Both the position numbers and the translations under genes were made by a program. Under the pieces are notes generated by a model, which made no database searches, was not told where the DNA came from, and was given only the letters and a program-made list of their open reading frames with translations. From contig OZ024928.1 of the NCBI GenBank assembly GCA_964017235.1, forward strand, positions 149,692,881-149,756,880: a stretch of DNA of 64,000 bases, in the 5' to 3' direction. The stretch is from Sabellastarte sp. h YS-2021 (Eukaryota; Annelida; Polychaeta; Sabellida; Sabellidae). Below are positions 22,011 through 33,152 of the stretch, in pieces (the first letter of the stretch is position 1; each line of letters opens with the position of its first letter).

Positions 22011-23475
22011 GTAGGCCAAAGTTCACCAAACCTTTTTCCCCTTAGCATAGGATACTCTAGTACTACCCTGTGGTTCAAAAATTTGCTCGAAATTCCTCTA
22101 TCTCTTACGGTTTGAGAGATATTTCTGATTTTTCACATTTTCACTAAAAGTAGCAATAAAGTAGCCATTACTCACTTGTACATTGAGCAACAGTTGTGAA
22201 ACTTAAATATGTTACAGTTCACAAAAAAGTACATGAACAACATATTTGAGAGAAATTGTGTAGCTGCAATACTTTTGAAGATATAAGCCATTTACTCATT
22301 GACAATTATAAATCATATAATTATATTAGGTAAAAGCGCTATTACTCACTCAAAAGTAGGCCAAAGTTCACCAAACCTTTTCCCCCCTTAGCAATAGGAT
22401 GCTCTAGTACTACCCTGTGGGTCAAAAAATTGCTCGAAATTGCTCTATCTCTTACGGTTTGAGAGATATTTCTGATTTTTCACTAAAAGTAGCAATAAAG
22501 TAGCCATTACTCACTTGTACATTGAGCAACAGTTGTGAAACTTAAATATGTTACAGTTCACAAAAAAGTACATGAACAACATGTTTGAGAGAAATTGAGT
22601 AGCTGCAATACTTTTGAAGATATAAGCCATTTACTCATTATGGTTACCATTAAAAATTGAAAAAGTAGCTATTACTCACTTAGCTATAGAGATACAGTTC
22701 CAAACCACTGGCCATGTTGTAGCAGTGGAGAAAGTAGCTGAACAACATATTTGAACAAAATTGTGTAGCTGCAATACTTTTGAAGATATAAGCCATTTAC
22801 TGGTTATGGTTATCAATAAAAACTGAAAAAGTAGCTATTACTCACTTAGCTATGGAGATACACTTCCAAACTACTGATCATGTTGTAGCAGAGGAGAAAG
22901 TAGCTGAACAACATATTGGAACAAAATTGTGCAGCTGCAATACTTTTGAAGATATAAGCCATTTACTCGTTATGGTTATCATTAAAAATTGAAAAAGTAG
23001 CTATTACTCACTTAGCTATGGAGATACACTTGCAAACTACTGACCATGTTGTAGCTGTGGAGAAAGTAGCTGAACAACATATTGGAACAAAATTGTGTAG
23101 CTGCAATACTTATGAAGATATAAGCCATTTACTCATTATGGCTATAATTAAAAATTGACAAAGTAGCTATTACTCACTTAGCTATGGAGATACACTTCCA
23201 AACTACTGATCATGTTGTAGCTGTGGAGAAAGTAGCTGAACAACATATTAGAACAAAATACTGTAAATGCAATAGTTTCAGAGTTATAAGCCATATAATT
23301 ATATTAGCTAAAAGTGCTATTACTCACTCAAAAGTAGGCCAAAGTTCACCAAACCCCAAAAATATTGAAGAGCAAAAAAATTCATTAGGACTTGTAATTT
23401 ACCAAAAATGTGTAACTGTAGTAGTTTCAGAGAAAACTGCGTGACACACGCACGCACGCGCACACATGGTGCAAA
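22010..23475. repeat. 166 bp satellite array of element C2
   Basis: Monomers with GTAGCTATTACTCACTTAGC at 22665, 22831, 22997 and 23163. They share the words TTTACTCATT, GCAATACTTTTGAAGATATA and GTAGCTGAACAACATATT with the 133, 140 and 155 bp arrays, so these monomers appear to be variants of one superfamily. A partial copy lies at 16076-16600 in C1. Confidence 0.88.
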
Positions 23476-23933
23476 TTATAATCTCCCTCCGGCGAGCCGG
23501 GCGGGAGATAATATATAAACTAGATTGGGCCAACTCGGCGCCAACATATCCCCAGACAGGTCATCACTCACGCCACAGGTTTTGATCGGGAATTTTTTAA
23601 AACATAATTACCCATTATTATATGAACTTCAGCACATCAATCTACTCTGTTTATATCTTCCAAGGAAGATGGTGTATCCCCAGACGCCGAATACATAACT
23701 CAAATTATATTTTCAATCTTCCTGCAATGATAACTCTAAACCTATTTTCAAAGTATTTAAATGATTGATGATTGAATGTCCATTCTAATTCTAATTGGAC
23801 TTTTATAGCGCTTAATCTCCCCAAACAAGAGGACTCTAAGGCGCAACAAAACAAAAAGCAGTCAACAAAATTCTGTGTCCAGGGACATAACAGGGGTCGA
23901 ACACCACGGAGAACGCCAGGAGGATGATTCAGG

Positions 23934-25985
23934 CTAGGGTGGATATGCTTTGGTGTACAGGTAGGTTTTAAGCTGTTTTCTGAAGGAGGCCAGGGATGGA
24001 GAGGCACGAATCACATCAGGGAGAGTATTCCACACAGTAGGAGCATCAAACGCAAAACTATTACCAAACTGTTTGACAGATTTATGAACAGAGGGGCAGA
24101 ACTTTGGAATAACTAGGAAATTACCACCACTTTCACTGCGCCTGGTACTATAAGAACTGCTGTAGGAAGAAAGATGTGGTGAAAAATACCTGGGAAAACC
24201 TGTGTGAAGATACTTATAAACAAGTGTGACTGTCTTGAACACAATGCGCTGTTCAACAGGAAGCCAATGCAGTTTCTTTAGCACAGGAGTTATGCTGGTG
24301 TATCGACTGGTGTTTGATACAATTCTAGCTGCACTATTTTGGATGCACTGTAATTTGCGTAGATTGAACTTGGACAGGCTCCTGAAAAGTGAGTTGCAGT
24401 AATCCAACCGACTACTAACAAGAGCGTTGGCTACAAGCACAGAAACATCATGAGTAAGAAACCGCCTGACATGTCTGAAGTCACGGAGTTTAACAAAACA
24501 ACTTTTGCAGACATTCTGAACATGCTTGGACAAAGAGAAATCTGAATCAAGCCACACACCCAGATTTTTTACTGAATCTGCAGGGCAGAGTGAGTTGCCC
24601 AGGATATCAATTGGAAAACATGCTTTCAACTTATCCCTTTGCCTCTTCGAACCAAAGATGATAAACTCAGTCTTATCAGGATTCAGTTTGAGCTTACTAG
24701 TTGTCATCCACTCTTTAACATCATTTAGGCACTTATTTAGCTTTTCAAAGGCAGCAGATGCATTCTTCTGGGATAAATGTATATAAAGTTGGCTATCATC
24801 TGCATAGAAATGAAACTTTATTCCATTATGTTTACTGATAATGGAACTGAGGGGGGTAGTGTACAATGAGAACAACAAAGGACCCAGGACAGAACCTTGG
24901 GGAACACCAAATAGGAGTTTGCAAACCTCTGACAAAGTAGAACCAATTTTTACTGATTGGTAACGGTCCATTAGGTAGGATGTGAACCATTTCAGAACGG
25001 AGCCACTGACCCCAAACCAGTTTTGGAGGCAACCTAGAAGAGTAGAGTGATCAATGGTGTCGAAGGCAGCAGACAAGTCAAGCAATACCAAGGCCGTGGA
25101 TTCACCTCTTGACAATGATAAGTGGACCTCATTTTTTATGTAGAGAAGAGCAGTCTCAGTTGAATGGCCCGCCTTATATGCCGACTGGTACGGGTTGTCT
25201 AAGTTATTGGCATTAATATGTTCTAACAGCTGCTTAGCAACCACACGTTCTACCAATTTAGATATAAAACTGAGACCTGATACAGGGCGATAATTCTTAA
25301 GGTCATTTGAGGGAAGATTTGGCTTTTTAATAAGTGGAGTGACCACAGCAGATTTGAAGGCATCAGGAACACATCCCTCCATGAGTGAGCAGTTGACCAG
25401 CTTTGTGAGGGATGGTAGCAATATATCAATGCATTCCTTAATCAGGAATGTCGGCAGAGGGTCCAACAGGCATGATTTTGTTGGTGATGCTTTAATTATT
25501 TTATCAACAGCATCTTCAGAAACTTGCCTAAAGACAGTAATTTGGGGAGGATCTGAAGGAGGGTTAACATCATATTCAGTGCCAGAAGAAGCAAAATTAT
25601 CTCTAATCTTCTTGATTTTGTTGGTGAAGAAGGAGGCAAACTGGTCAGCCAATGACTTTTCGGACTCATGAGATGGAAGTGTGGCATCAGAAACCCTGTT
25701 CAGGGTCTTATGCAGCTCACGCCAAAGTTTTCGAGAGTCATGACTATTGTCTGAGATCAGTTTGCTATAGTAGTCTGATTTATCTTTATTTACAAGTGCA
25801 TTGCACCGAGCAATCTGGCGACGAAGCCTACTCCTGTTAAGTGTACTTTTAGCCCTACGCCAGGTTCTCTCAAATTGGCGCCTAAGGGACTTTGCATGTC
25901 GATAGTCATCAGACATCCAATCGGCGGACTCCTTTTTCGTCAATTTAGATATAAGAGGTGCATGCCTATCCAGAACATCACTCAA
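23934..25985 (-). CDS. LINE-A reverse transcriptase ORF, uninterrupted
   Basis: A 683-codon frame without stops. An upstream linker (DRHAPLISKLTKKESADWM) leads to RT motifs: LKNYRPVSGLSFISKLVERV, SAYKAGHSTETALL, LVLLDLSAAFDTIDH (catalytic aspartate), GVPQGSVLGPLLFSLYT and FHFYADDSQLYIHL (catalytic pair). The C-terminal part has NLGVWLDSDFS, SRLDYCNSL and the terminal PTVWNTLPDVIRAS typical of CR1/L2 proteins. RT primes DNA synthesis on nicked target DNA. The ATG at 25985 is internal to the family ORF2: the true frame begins upstream in the endonuclease, from which it is separated by a frameshift near 26060. Probably not functional. Confidence 0.85.
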   Translation of the reverse strand: MSDVLDRHAPLISKLTKKESADWMSDDYRHAKSLRRQFERTWRRAKSTLNRSRLRRQIARCNALVNKDKSDYYSKLISDNSHDSRKLWRELHKTLNRVSDATLPSHESEKSLADQFASFFTNKIKKIRDNFASSGTEYDVNPPSDPPQITVFRQVSEDAVDKIIKASPTKSCLLDPLPTFLIKECIDILLPSLTKLVNCSLMEGCVPDAFKSAVVTPLIKKPNLPSNDLKNYRPVSGLSFISKLVERVVAKQLLEHINANNLDNPYQSAYKAGHSTETALLYIKNEVHLSLSRGESTALVLLDLSAAFDTIDHSTLLGCLQNWFGVSGSVLKWFTSYLMDRYQSVKIGSTLSEVCKLLFGVPQGSVLGPLLFSLYTTPLSSIISKHNGIKFHFYADDSQLYIHLSQKNASAAFEKLNKCLNDVKEWMTTSKLKLNPDKTEFIIFGSKRQRDKLKACFPIDILGNSLCPADSVKNLGVWLDSDFSLSKHVQNVCKSCFVKLRDFRHVRRFLTHDVSVLVANALVSSRLDYCNSLFRSLSKFNLRKLQCIQNSAARIVSNTSRYTSITPVLKKLHWLPVEQRIVFKTVTLVYKYLHTGFPRYFSPHLSSYSSSYSTRRSESGGNFLVIPKFCPSVHKSVKQFGNSFAFDAPTVWNTLPDVIRASPSLASFRKQLKTYLYTKAYPP

Positions 25986-26407
25986 ATCATGTACATATTG
26001 ATCATACAGATCGACAACAGCATCAGCTGGAGACTTGACGAAGGACGTATTTTTGAGATCTGAGCGGAACTCATATTGATACGGTGGAACCTTCTATATT
26101 GAACTACATTTGGAGTATGAGACACTTGACAAGGGAAGGCAACTGAACATTTGACTAATGCGTGATCGGAAACAAAGTCACAAATTTTAACATCAGCAAT
26201 GGTGTCCTGATCACAGGGAGATAAAATCAGGTCCAATATGTGACCATGTAGATGAGTAGGTTTATTGACTAACTGTTTGAGGTCACATGAATCAAGAAAG
26301 GTAGTGAATTTCTGACCGTCACCAACTGGAACATCAACATGAATGTTGAAGTCGCCACAAATGTAATATGAAGAATTAATGGATGAAAGGTAACCAACAA
26401 ATGACAA
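25986..26407 (-). pseudogene. LINE-A endonuclease C-terminal fragment
   Basis: Contains YYICGDFNIHVDV, THLHGHILDLI and FVSDHALVKC, the last three boxes of an APE-type endonuclease. The N-terminal half with the catalytic glutamate is missing because of 5' truncation, and the frame shifts near 26060 before reaching the RT ORF. Confidence 0.82.
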
Positions 26408-26607
26408 AATAATAATCCCAAAAGAGCATATCTGTTTCTATATTTGTTGACAAATAAAATATTATGTTTAACTCAACTCATCATACTTTTCAATCTTCCT
26501 TCAAAGTATTTAAATGATTGATGATTCAATGTCCATTCTAAAATTCATAATCCCAAAAGCGCATATCTGTTTCTATATTTGTTCACAAATAAAATATTAT
26601 TTAAAAA

Positions 26608-27400
26608 AAAATTATTTATATTATTATTTTATTATATTATTTTTAGAATTTGCAAATTGTTTTCAGTTATTCATTTCCTCTATACCTATATATGTGGTCC
26701 ATATATATGCAACCTAAATATGGGACACAATCTCAGTTCTGACTCCCCTTTGTGTTATATGTAATGAAGCCCACCACCTCCCACCCCCACCCCTCTCCCC
26801 TTCTCCACACCTCTCTCACTATTACACAAGATCTGCAACCCCATTGAGTTCTTTGTTTCTCATCTGATATCATTAAATACCTTTGTTTATTTAGTGTCAC
26901 TCAATATAGCTGGAGGTCCCAGAGGTGGGTGGGGGGAATCCGGGTGGGGGATGCATAAATGGTAAACAAACAATCTATATAAAAGGGGTACTCAAATACA
27001 AAAAGAATTGAGAATTTTAAGTATGTGATTATCAACTGAAATGAGTTCATAACTGTAGGAGCTGTGTCAAAATTAACTGAGGCAAGTTGAATAAAACTGG
27101 GCTAGTTGAGGGTTAAAAATCCCCTACTTTTACTACATAAGGATATAATTTCATTAATATTGGGACTTAAAGCTCACTTAAAGTGTCCATTTTGTCTACT
27201 TGAATATGTTTAACCAGTTTCATTTTAAAAAGTTAAAAACTCAGCAAGCAGAGGTATAACACAAAAATAAGTTCTTAAAAGACTAAGATAGCCATAACAT
27301 TATTAATATTCAAAATTTAAATAGACAGGCATTTCCTTTTAAAAATTCAAAGATTTCAGCTCTATAACCCACATAGTTTGACAGTTACTGGGCTTTAAAG
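26608..27400. other. Intervening AT-rich sequence, no gene seen
   Basis: Contains a C-rich stretch around 26770-26815 and a G-rich stretch around 26920-26950. No open frame of note or repeat end. Probably the body of the A-type element. Confidence 0.35.
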
Positions 27401-28690
27401 TGGCATAATGTCCATAAATTGGGTTTCTGTGGGCATTTTACAATTGTTAAAGAGACCTTAGCAATTAAACAACAGATCTGAAACTTTTTGGGGGACATAC
27501 ATAACAAACAAAAATTATATATAATACAGTTTAAGACTCGTCACACTAAGCATTTCCAAATAACAGGGCAAAATACGGAAAAAATGTCAAAAAAGGCACT
27601 TGGGCGAGTGTCTATGGCCCTCATACACAGGTTAAATGTCTACTAAAAACCTTGATTTTCGGCATATGTAAAAAGGGCATAATAATGCATTCTCAGATGG
27701 GATTTCAGCTCCATCAATCACATAGTTTAACAGTCACAGGGCTTAAAGGTGGTTAAAAAGTCCAAATATTGGGTCTCTGTGGGCCTTTTAGAGATCTCGA
27801 TGTGGTTTTCAAATTAAAGCTTCAGACTTAAAATTTGTTACATACTAAGATTACACATAGAATATGTATCTAATAAAGTTTGACACTTCTCAGACTTACC
27901 ATTTCCAAGTTACAGAGCAAAATATGTGAAAAATGTCTTAAAAGGGTCACTCAGGTGGGTGTTTAAGGTCCTCATACACAGGTTAAATGTCTACTTGAAG
28001 CCTTGATTTTTGGCACATGTAAAAAGAACATAATAATGTATTCCCAGATGAGATTTCAGCTCTATCAGTCACATAGTTTAACAGTCACAGGCCTTAAAAT
28101 TGGCAAAAAGTCCAAATACTGGGTCTTTATGGGGCCTTCTAGAGACCTAAATGTGGCCTTCAAATTAAAGCCTCAGACTTAAAATTTGTCACATACTAAG
28201 ATTACACATAGAATATGCATCTAATACAGTTTGAAACTTCTTAGACTTACCATTTCCAAGTTACAGGGCAAAATATGTGAAAAATGTCTAAAAATGGTCA
28301 CTCGGGTGGGGATTTATGGTCCTCATACACAGGTTAAATGTCTTCTTAAAGCCTTAATTTTTGGCACATATATAAATAACATACTAATATCTTCCCAGAT
28401 AGGATTTGAGCTCTATCAGTCACATAGTTTGACAGTCACAGGGCTTAAAAGTAGCAAAAAGTCCAAATATTGGGTCTTTGGGAGCCTTTTAGAGACCTCA
28501 ATTTGACCTTCAAAATTAAAGCTTCAGACTTAAAATCTGTTACATACTAAGATTACACACAGAATATATATCTAATACAGTTTGAAACTTCTCAGACTTA
28601 CCATTTCCAAGTTACAGGGAAAAAGATGTGAAAAATGTCTTCTAAGGGTCACTCGGGTGGGTGTTTATGGTCCTGATACACAGGTTAACT
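27400..28690. repeat. 350 bp tandem array inside the A-type element
   Basis: GGGT(C/T)T(C/T)TGTGGGC-like text recurs at about 27421, 27771, 28121, 28471 and 28822. Monomers share TTACCATTTCCAAGTTACAG, CCTCATACACAGGTTAAATG and AGTTTAACAGTCACAGG. Divergence between units is moderate. Confidence 0.85.
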
Positions 28691-30090
28691 GTCTATTAAA
28701 GGCCTAAATGTTGGGGCACATATAAGAAAACACATAGATATATTCCCAGATGATATTTAACTTAGATGAGAGACATAGTTTGAAAGCTACAGTGCTTGAA
28801 AGTGGCAAAAAGTGCATAAATTGGGTCTCTGTGGGCACTTTTGAGACCTTAAGTCGACCCCTTTGGGTAAACCTACAGCCCTAAAATTTTCTACAGACAA
28901 GGATTACATATCAAAGTTATACCTAGCGCAGTTTGAGACTCATCAGAATTACCACTTCCAAATTATAGGGCAAAATATGTGAAAAGTATAGCAAAAAATC
29001 CCCAAGTGGGGGTATTTATGGGCCTCAAACACAATTTTCTCCTCAACTTAAAGTCGTGATTTTCGGCACATGTACTAAGAACATATTAATGTGTTGTCAG
29101 GTAAAATTTCAGCCAGCTGAGCATCATAGTTTGTGACCTACAGGGCTCTAAGTGGCCAAAAGTCCAATTTCTGACCTTAAGGTGGCCATAAGTTCTTTTT
29201 TACTGGGAGTTTAAGGTCACCTTAAAATAGGGATCTTCCTTTGGGCACCCTTAACATGTGTACCAAGTTTGAAAAAAAAATATTAATTTGTTTTTGAGTT
29301 ATCGCGTCCACAAGGAAATTTCTGCGGCGGCGGCGGCGCGACGGACCTGAATCCAATATATCCCCGACTTTCGTCTGGGGATATAATAAGGAATGTCTAT
29401 TAAAGGCCTAAATTTTGGAGTATATACAAGAAAAACATATTGATATATTCTCAGATGATATTTCACTTAGATGTGAGACATAGTTTGAAAGCTACAGTGC
29501 TTGAAGATGGCAAAAAGTTCATAAATTGGGTCTCTGTGGGCAATTTTGAGATCTTAAGTCGGCCTAACAGGTAAACCTACAGCCTTTAAATTTTTCACAG
29601 ACAAGGATTACATATAAGAGTTACATCTAGTGCAGTTTGAGACTCATCAGAATTACCACTTCCAAATTATAGGGCAAAATAAGTTTAAAATATAGGAAAA
29701 AAGTCCTAAGTGGGGTCTTTATGGGCCTCAAAGACAATTTTCTCCTCAACTTAAAGTCTTGATTTTCGGCACATGTACTAAGAATATATTAATGTGTTCT
29801 CAGGTAAAATTTGAGGCAGATAAGCCTCATAGTTTGTGACCTAGAGGGCTCTAAGTGGCCAAAAGTGCAATTTCTGACCTTAAGGTGGCCACAAGTTCTT
29901 TATTATTGGGAGTTTAAGGTCACCTTAAAATAGGGATCTTCCTTTGGGCATCCTTAACATGTGTACCAAGTTTGAAAAAAAAATATTAATCCGTTTTTGA
30001 GTTCTCGCGTCCACAAGGAAATTTTTACGGCGGCGGCGGCGCGACGGACCTGAATCCAATATATCCCCAACTTTCGTCTGGGGATATAAT
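28691..30090. repeat. Two adjacent copies (704 bp apart) of the A-type terminal domain
   Basis: GTCTATTAAAGGCC starts both copies (28691 and 29395), and both end with CGGCGGCGGCG, CGACGGACCTGAATCC and the terminal hairpin. This fits two elements, one inserted in the other, better than a simple tandem duplication. Confidence 0.8.
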
Positions 30091-30420
30091 AATTAAGAAA
30101 GATCCAGGTCTGACACACAAGGGAATCTACTTGTGACCTAGTACATATGTGCAAGATATTAGAGAAATCCCTGCAATAGTCACTGAGAAAATTGTGATAA
30201 AGTGTAGAATTTTCATCTTAGGGTGGGGGGTACCTTACTTATATTGGCTCTAGCAAACAGATCTGCATTCCTTGGAACAATTTTTCATGCTAGCTATCTT
30301 TTAAAACAAACAGCATGTCTCTGGGCCTTGTAGTTTCGTCGGAGAAGTCGCTCACGTGTACGCACACGCCCCACAGTGATGCCATAATGTCAGCTGACTG
30401 ATGCGTCAGCTGACATAAAA
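30091..30420 (-). mobile_element. Right-terminal part of a D-type element (D2)
   Basis: Agrees closely with 62085-62415 of D1 (AGATCCAGGTCT, CCCTGCAATAGTCACTGAG, ACAGCATGTCTCT). It ends with a perfect 12 bp stem, arms ATGTCAGCTGAC (30387-30398) and GTCAGCTGACAT (30405-30416), followed by AA. The left part is cut off by the A-type elements or lies further left. Confidence 0.75.
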
Positions 30421-30429
30421 AAAAAAAGT

Positions 30430-30979
30430 CCAAAAAAATACTTTATTGTTATCCAGACAATACACTGTACAATAAAATATTAAAACCGTGATTCAATTCA
30501 CCGTTACCCACAATATATCTACCATATGTTGTATTCATTGAGATCTAACTTAGACAAGTATACTGCACGTAAGTTTGTACAACAGCATTTCTTTTTAAAC
30601 CCATAAAAGTTAAAAACGATGATAATCAAAGTGTACTTTAACTAAAAGTATACTTGGTTAACCAGCGACGACAAATTACTTTGGTGTCCCTTGCCAATCA
30701 AAATTTCTCAGGAAAAACAATTACCTAAATTTAGAATCAGTCTTGCAGGCTTACAATAAATGTTACTTAGTACTTTTAAGGACTGCACAGTTACAATTCA
30801 CTTAAATGTGAGTGTAGTTAGTGAAGGAACAACTCTTGCTTACACTTGAATACACAATTTGAACAAGTCAATACAACACCAAATGTATTATAAACTTGGT
30901 TCACAGTCTACTCAACCAGACACATTTTCCATGCATCACATTCACAAAATGCAACACTTGACAACTGGTTCAATCCAGA
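30430..30979 (-). other. SRSF4/5/6-like: 3' UTR of the SR-protein gene with polyadenylation signal
   Basis: Follows the stop codon at 30982-30980. The only minus-strand AATAAA in this stretch lies at 30442-30447, which gives a 3' UTR of about 550 bases. The D2 transposon terminus begins only about 25 bases beyond that signal. The transcript end is inferred from the signal alone. Confidence 0.6.
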
Positions 30980-31091
30980 TCAATCATCTTTATCAGATTT
31001 GTCACCATCTGAATCTCCACCTCTGTGATTTTTGCTGGCAGATCTAGATCTTGATCTGGACATACTCCTGGACCTGCTTCTGCTGGCAGAC
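30980..31091 (-). CDS. SRSF4/5/6-like: SR-protein gene, last coding exon (end of RS domain)
   Basis: Acceptor CAAG at 31095-31092, in phase with the split arginine codon of the previous exon. It encodes alternating Ser-Arg dipeptides (SASRSRSRSRSMSRSRSRS) and ends with an acidic, Gly/Asp-rich tail (GGDSDGDKSDKDD) before TGA at 30980. The RS domain is phosphorylated by SR kinases and mediates contacts with other splicing factors and nuclear import. Together with the preceding exon it gives a short RS region of about 80 residues, closer to SRSF5 than to SRSF4. Confidence 0.9.
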
Positions 31092-31125
31092 CTTGAAAGC
31101 AAAATACAAACAGTTTAACCACATA

Positions 31126-31599
31126 TAGGGCTGCAACAATTCTTCGGTTACTCGGAAATGAAACTTTCAGTTCAATACTCGAGGCAAGAAAAGTTAACCG
31201 GGGCTTCGAAAAAAACTAAACATAGACATAAAACCTACTACAAAATTCAATTTTTTTTCTTTAAATATATGCATATATTTATATATTTTACTAATATAAG
31301 GCGTTTCCGTTTCTATATTTTAAGTATTTGCAAACTTTAATTCTTTGTGTAACAATGTTTTATAAGACGGCATTTTATTATAACGTTTTTCAAGGACGCC
31401 TCTAATCTCGTAATATAAAGATGGTTAAAGTTTCCTATCTTTCGCTGTTGTGTGCATTGTAACCATTTTATAAGGCATGATATGTCAAAATACGATGCAG
31501 TTTATTTTGTGGGTGATAATCAAGCAATTAACGGAGTCAAGAGTCGATTCTTCCAAAACGAGGAATTGAGTCGCATTTTCGGGCTCGCTTGCAGCCCTA
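31126..31599. mobile_element. hAT-type MITE with 8 bp target duplication
   Basis: Terminal inverted repeats TAGGGCTGCAA / TTGCAGCCCTA, flanked by ACCACATA on both sides (31118-31125 and 31600-31607). It lies in the last intron of the SR gene and has no coding capacity. Confidence 0.93.
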
Positions 31600-32175
31600 A
31601 CCACATACCCATTTTCTATGTGATTATTTCAAAAATTTGACCTTAATGAATAGAGTATTTAACTGAAGGGCATAGACCATCACATTTGGGTTTTTAACAA
31701 TCGTAGGATAACTGACCATTGAAATATTTTAGAAAGCTTGCATGACACAACTGTAACCCTGGTGCTGTCTTCTATTATCTCCAATTGACAAAGGGTTCAA
31801 TACTAATTTGAACATATACTATGGTCACATCAGGAGTAGTTGACTAGATGAAAGAAAGGTGGGCATTCTATCAATATTTCGCAGTGTAAAGCTTTGGAAG
31901 TTTTCCTTTTTATTGAAGCTTTTATTCAGACTTCGATATGAAAATTTGCTGCATATGTGCCTGCACGAACTTGCAATCTATATTTAATCAATCCTTATCT
32001 TTTAAATTTCATACTTTATGAGCAAAAATGACATGATTTGGAGACATGGTATTGTGCTTTAGTTTAAAAGCATTCATAACTGAATTCAGTCGTCAGTTTT
32101 CAATTGTACTTTTTCACCTTTTCATAAGTCCCAAACTTCTATCCTTCCAAGTATGAACTTCTCCACTTAACTCAC

Positions 32176-32304
32176 CTGCTTCTGCTCTTGGAGCGACTCT
32201 TGCTTTTTGAGCGACTCCTGGATCTGGATCTGCGAGAGCGTGACCTGGATCTACGGCGTGACCTGGACCTGCTTCTACTTCTTGATCGGGACCTAGATCG
32301 TGAA
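32176..32304 (-). CDS. SRSF4/5/6-like: SR-protein gene, RS-domain exon
   Basis: Acceptor AACAG before 32304 and donor GTGAG after 32176. All 42 full codons specify the RS domain: Ser and Arg with a few Lys (SRSRSRSRRRSRSRSRR, then SKSKSRSKSRSR). Both ends split an arginine codon (phase 2), as for the exon before and after, so skipping it would keep the frame. Confidence 0.93.
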
Positions 32305-32349
32305 CTGTTTAAATCAGACAAGAAGTTTTTGCAACTGGTTTGTCATGAC

Positions 32350-32454
32350 GTAATAGGGGTATTAATCTTTCACACATTTACAATGTAATAGGGGTATTAA
32401 TCTTTCACACATTTACAATGTAATAGGGGTATTAATCTTTCACACATTTACAAT
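32350..32454. repeat. 35 bp minisatellite, three copies
   Basis: TAATAGGGGTATTAATC repeated three times with identical units, starting 46 bases upstream of the RS-domain exon acceptor. Confidence 0.9.
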
Positions 32455-33152
32455 GAAAACTAGTCAGCCTCTGAAAGCAAAAACTCAGCCCACAGGTATA
32501 AATAGGTAACAACATTGAGATTTGGGAATGCAAGAACTTTCATGTAGTTGGGGGGGGGGGGTGTCTTGCATAGTTTACTCGTTCATATCATGTGAGGATT
32601 TTTTTTAGTGTTCTCAAAATACCCTTTTTGGTGGGACCGGGTAGGTATTGATTTCAGCGGCCCGGGTACTCGCGCCGATGGGCGATAATAGGTGAAACTA
32701 CAAAAATCTACACATTTACAAACTTAAAACATACACAAATAATGGGGTCCAACCATTTACTTTATTTCTCGTCGGCCACCTTTTTTGCATTCAAAACAGT
32801 ACGACACAGAAGAAATGTTAACCAAGAAAAGATTTCTGTACATTCAAAACACGGTTGTGTCCATAAAAGTGGAGTCACATGACCTATCAGTAAAGCATTT
32901 ACTGTTGCTCGAATGTAGTTTCGGAATTGAAACCTTATTTTTTTCAGGCAGGTAAGTGAACTTTATTGATGCTAAATTATGAACTACTGTTTGAAAACAT
33001 TGTAGTTTTTTTATTTAAGGTGTGCATGTCACTATATATAGGCAATATATACAACGTTTCATGTATTCGGAATTATTTAACTGTGTTAATATGCTGACGC
33101 TTTTCAAAGGGTATCGGCATTTGACAATGCACAAACAACCAAAATAAAAAAC
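32455..33152. other. Intronic sequence, no gene seen
   Basis: Contains a G-run near 32552 and text near 32460-32530 that is shared with 58690-58760 (CAGCCCACAGG, AACATTGAGATTTGGGAA), so part of it is a dispersed repeat. Confidence 0.4.

Larger units (their letters stand above)
19227..23511 (-). mobile_element. Helitron2/Helentron-like element C2 with coding fragment
   Basis: Same family as C1: left end CAAGACCACTACGTGG (stem ACCAC/GTGGT) and ATCTCCCGCCG, right end a hairpin with arms ATCTCCCTCC and GGCGGGAGAT (one mismatch) ending in AA at 23511. The interior holds a plus-strand helicase-endonuclease fragment, an AT-rich stretch, the 133 bp array and the 166 bp array. By terminal structure the element runs on the minus strand, but the ORF is on the plus strand. 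Confidence 0.72.
23788..26408 (-). mobile_element. CR1/L2-type LINE, 5'-truncated (LINE-A)
   Basis: Minus-strand non-LTR retrotransposon with the C-terminal half of the endonuclease and a complete RT ORF. The 3' end reads GCGCTATAAAAGTCC and a short ATTAGA repeat, similar to LINE-B (GCGCTATATAAGTG). Short microsatellite tails are usual in the CR1/L2 group. 5' truncation arises from incomplete reverse transcription. No clear target duplication is seen, but the adjacent empty copy defines both ends. Confidence 0.88.
23714..26607. repeat. Local duplication, one copy split by LINE-A
   Basis: The text CAAAGTATTTAAATGATTGA ... AATGTCCATTCTA occurs at 23749-23787 and again at 26503-26541. The text AATCCCAAAAG(A/C)GCATATCTG occurs right after the LINE (from 26409) and again from about 26550, directly after the second copy. 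The second unit is thus an uninterrupted version of the first, acting as a neighbouring empty site for the LINE. Confidence 0.8.
23521..30090 (-). mobile_element. Two A-type Helitron2-like elements, apparently nested
   Basis: Two left ends are visible: CTAGATTGGGCCAACTCGGC followed by ATATCCCCAGACAGG (23521-23560), and a CTTCC/GGAAG stem followed by GTGTATCCCCAGACG (about 23655-23685). Two right ends follow: 29386 and 30090, each with a stem of about 11 bp around TTTC and ending in ATATAA. The simplest reading is an outer element (23521 to about 23645 plus 29388-30090) split by an inner one. The inner element carries a LINE and a 350 bp tandem array. Borders are approximate, since such elements make no target duplication. 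Confidence 0.55.
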
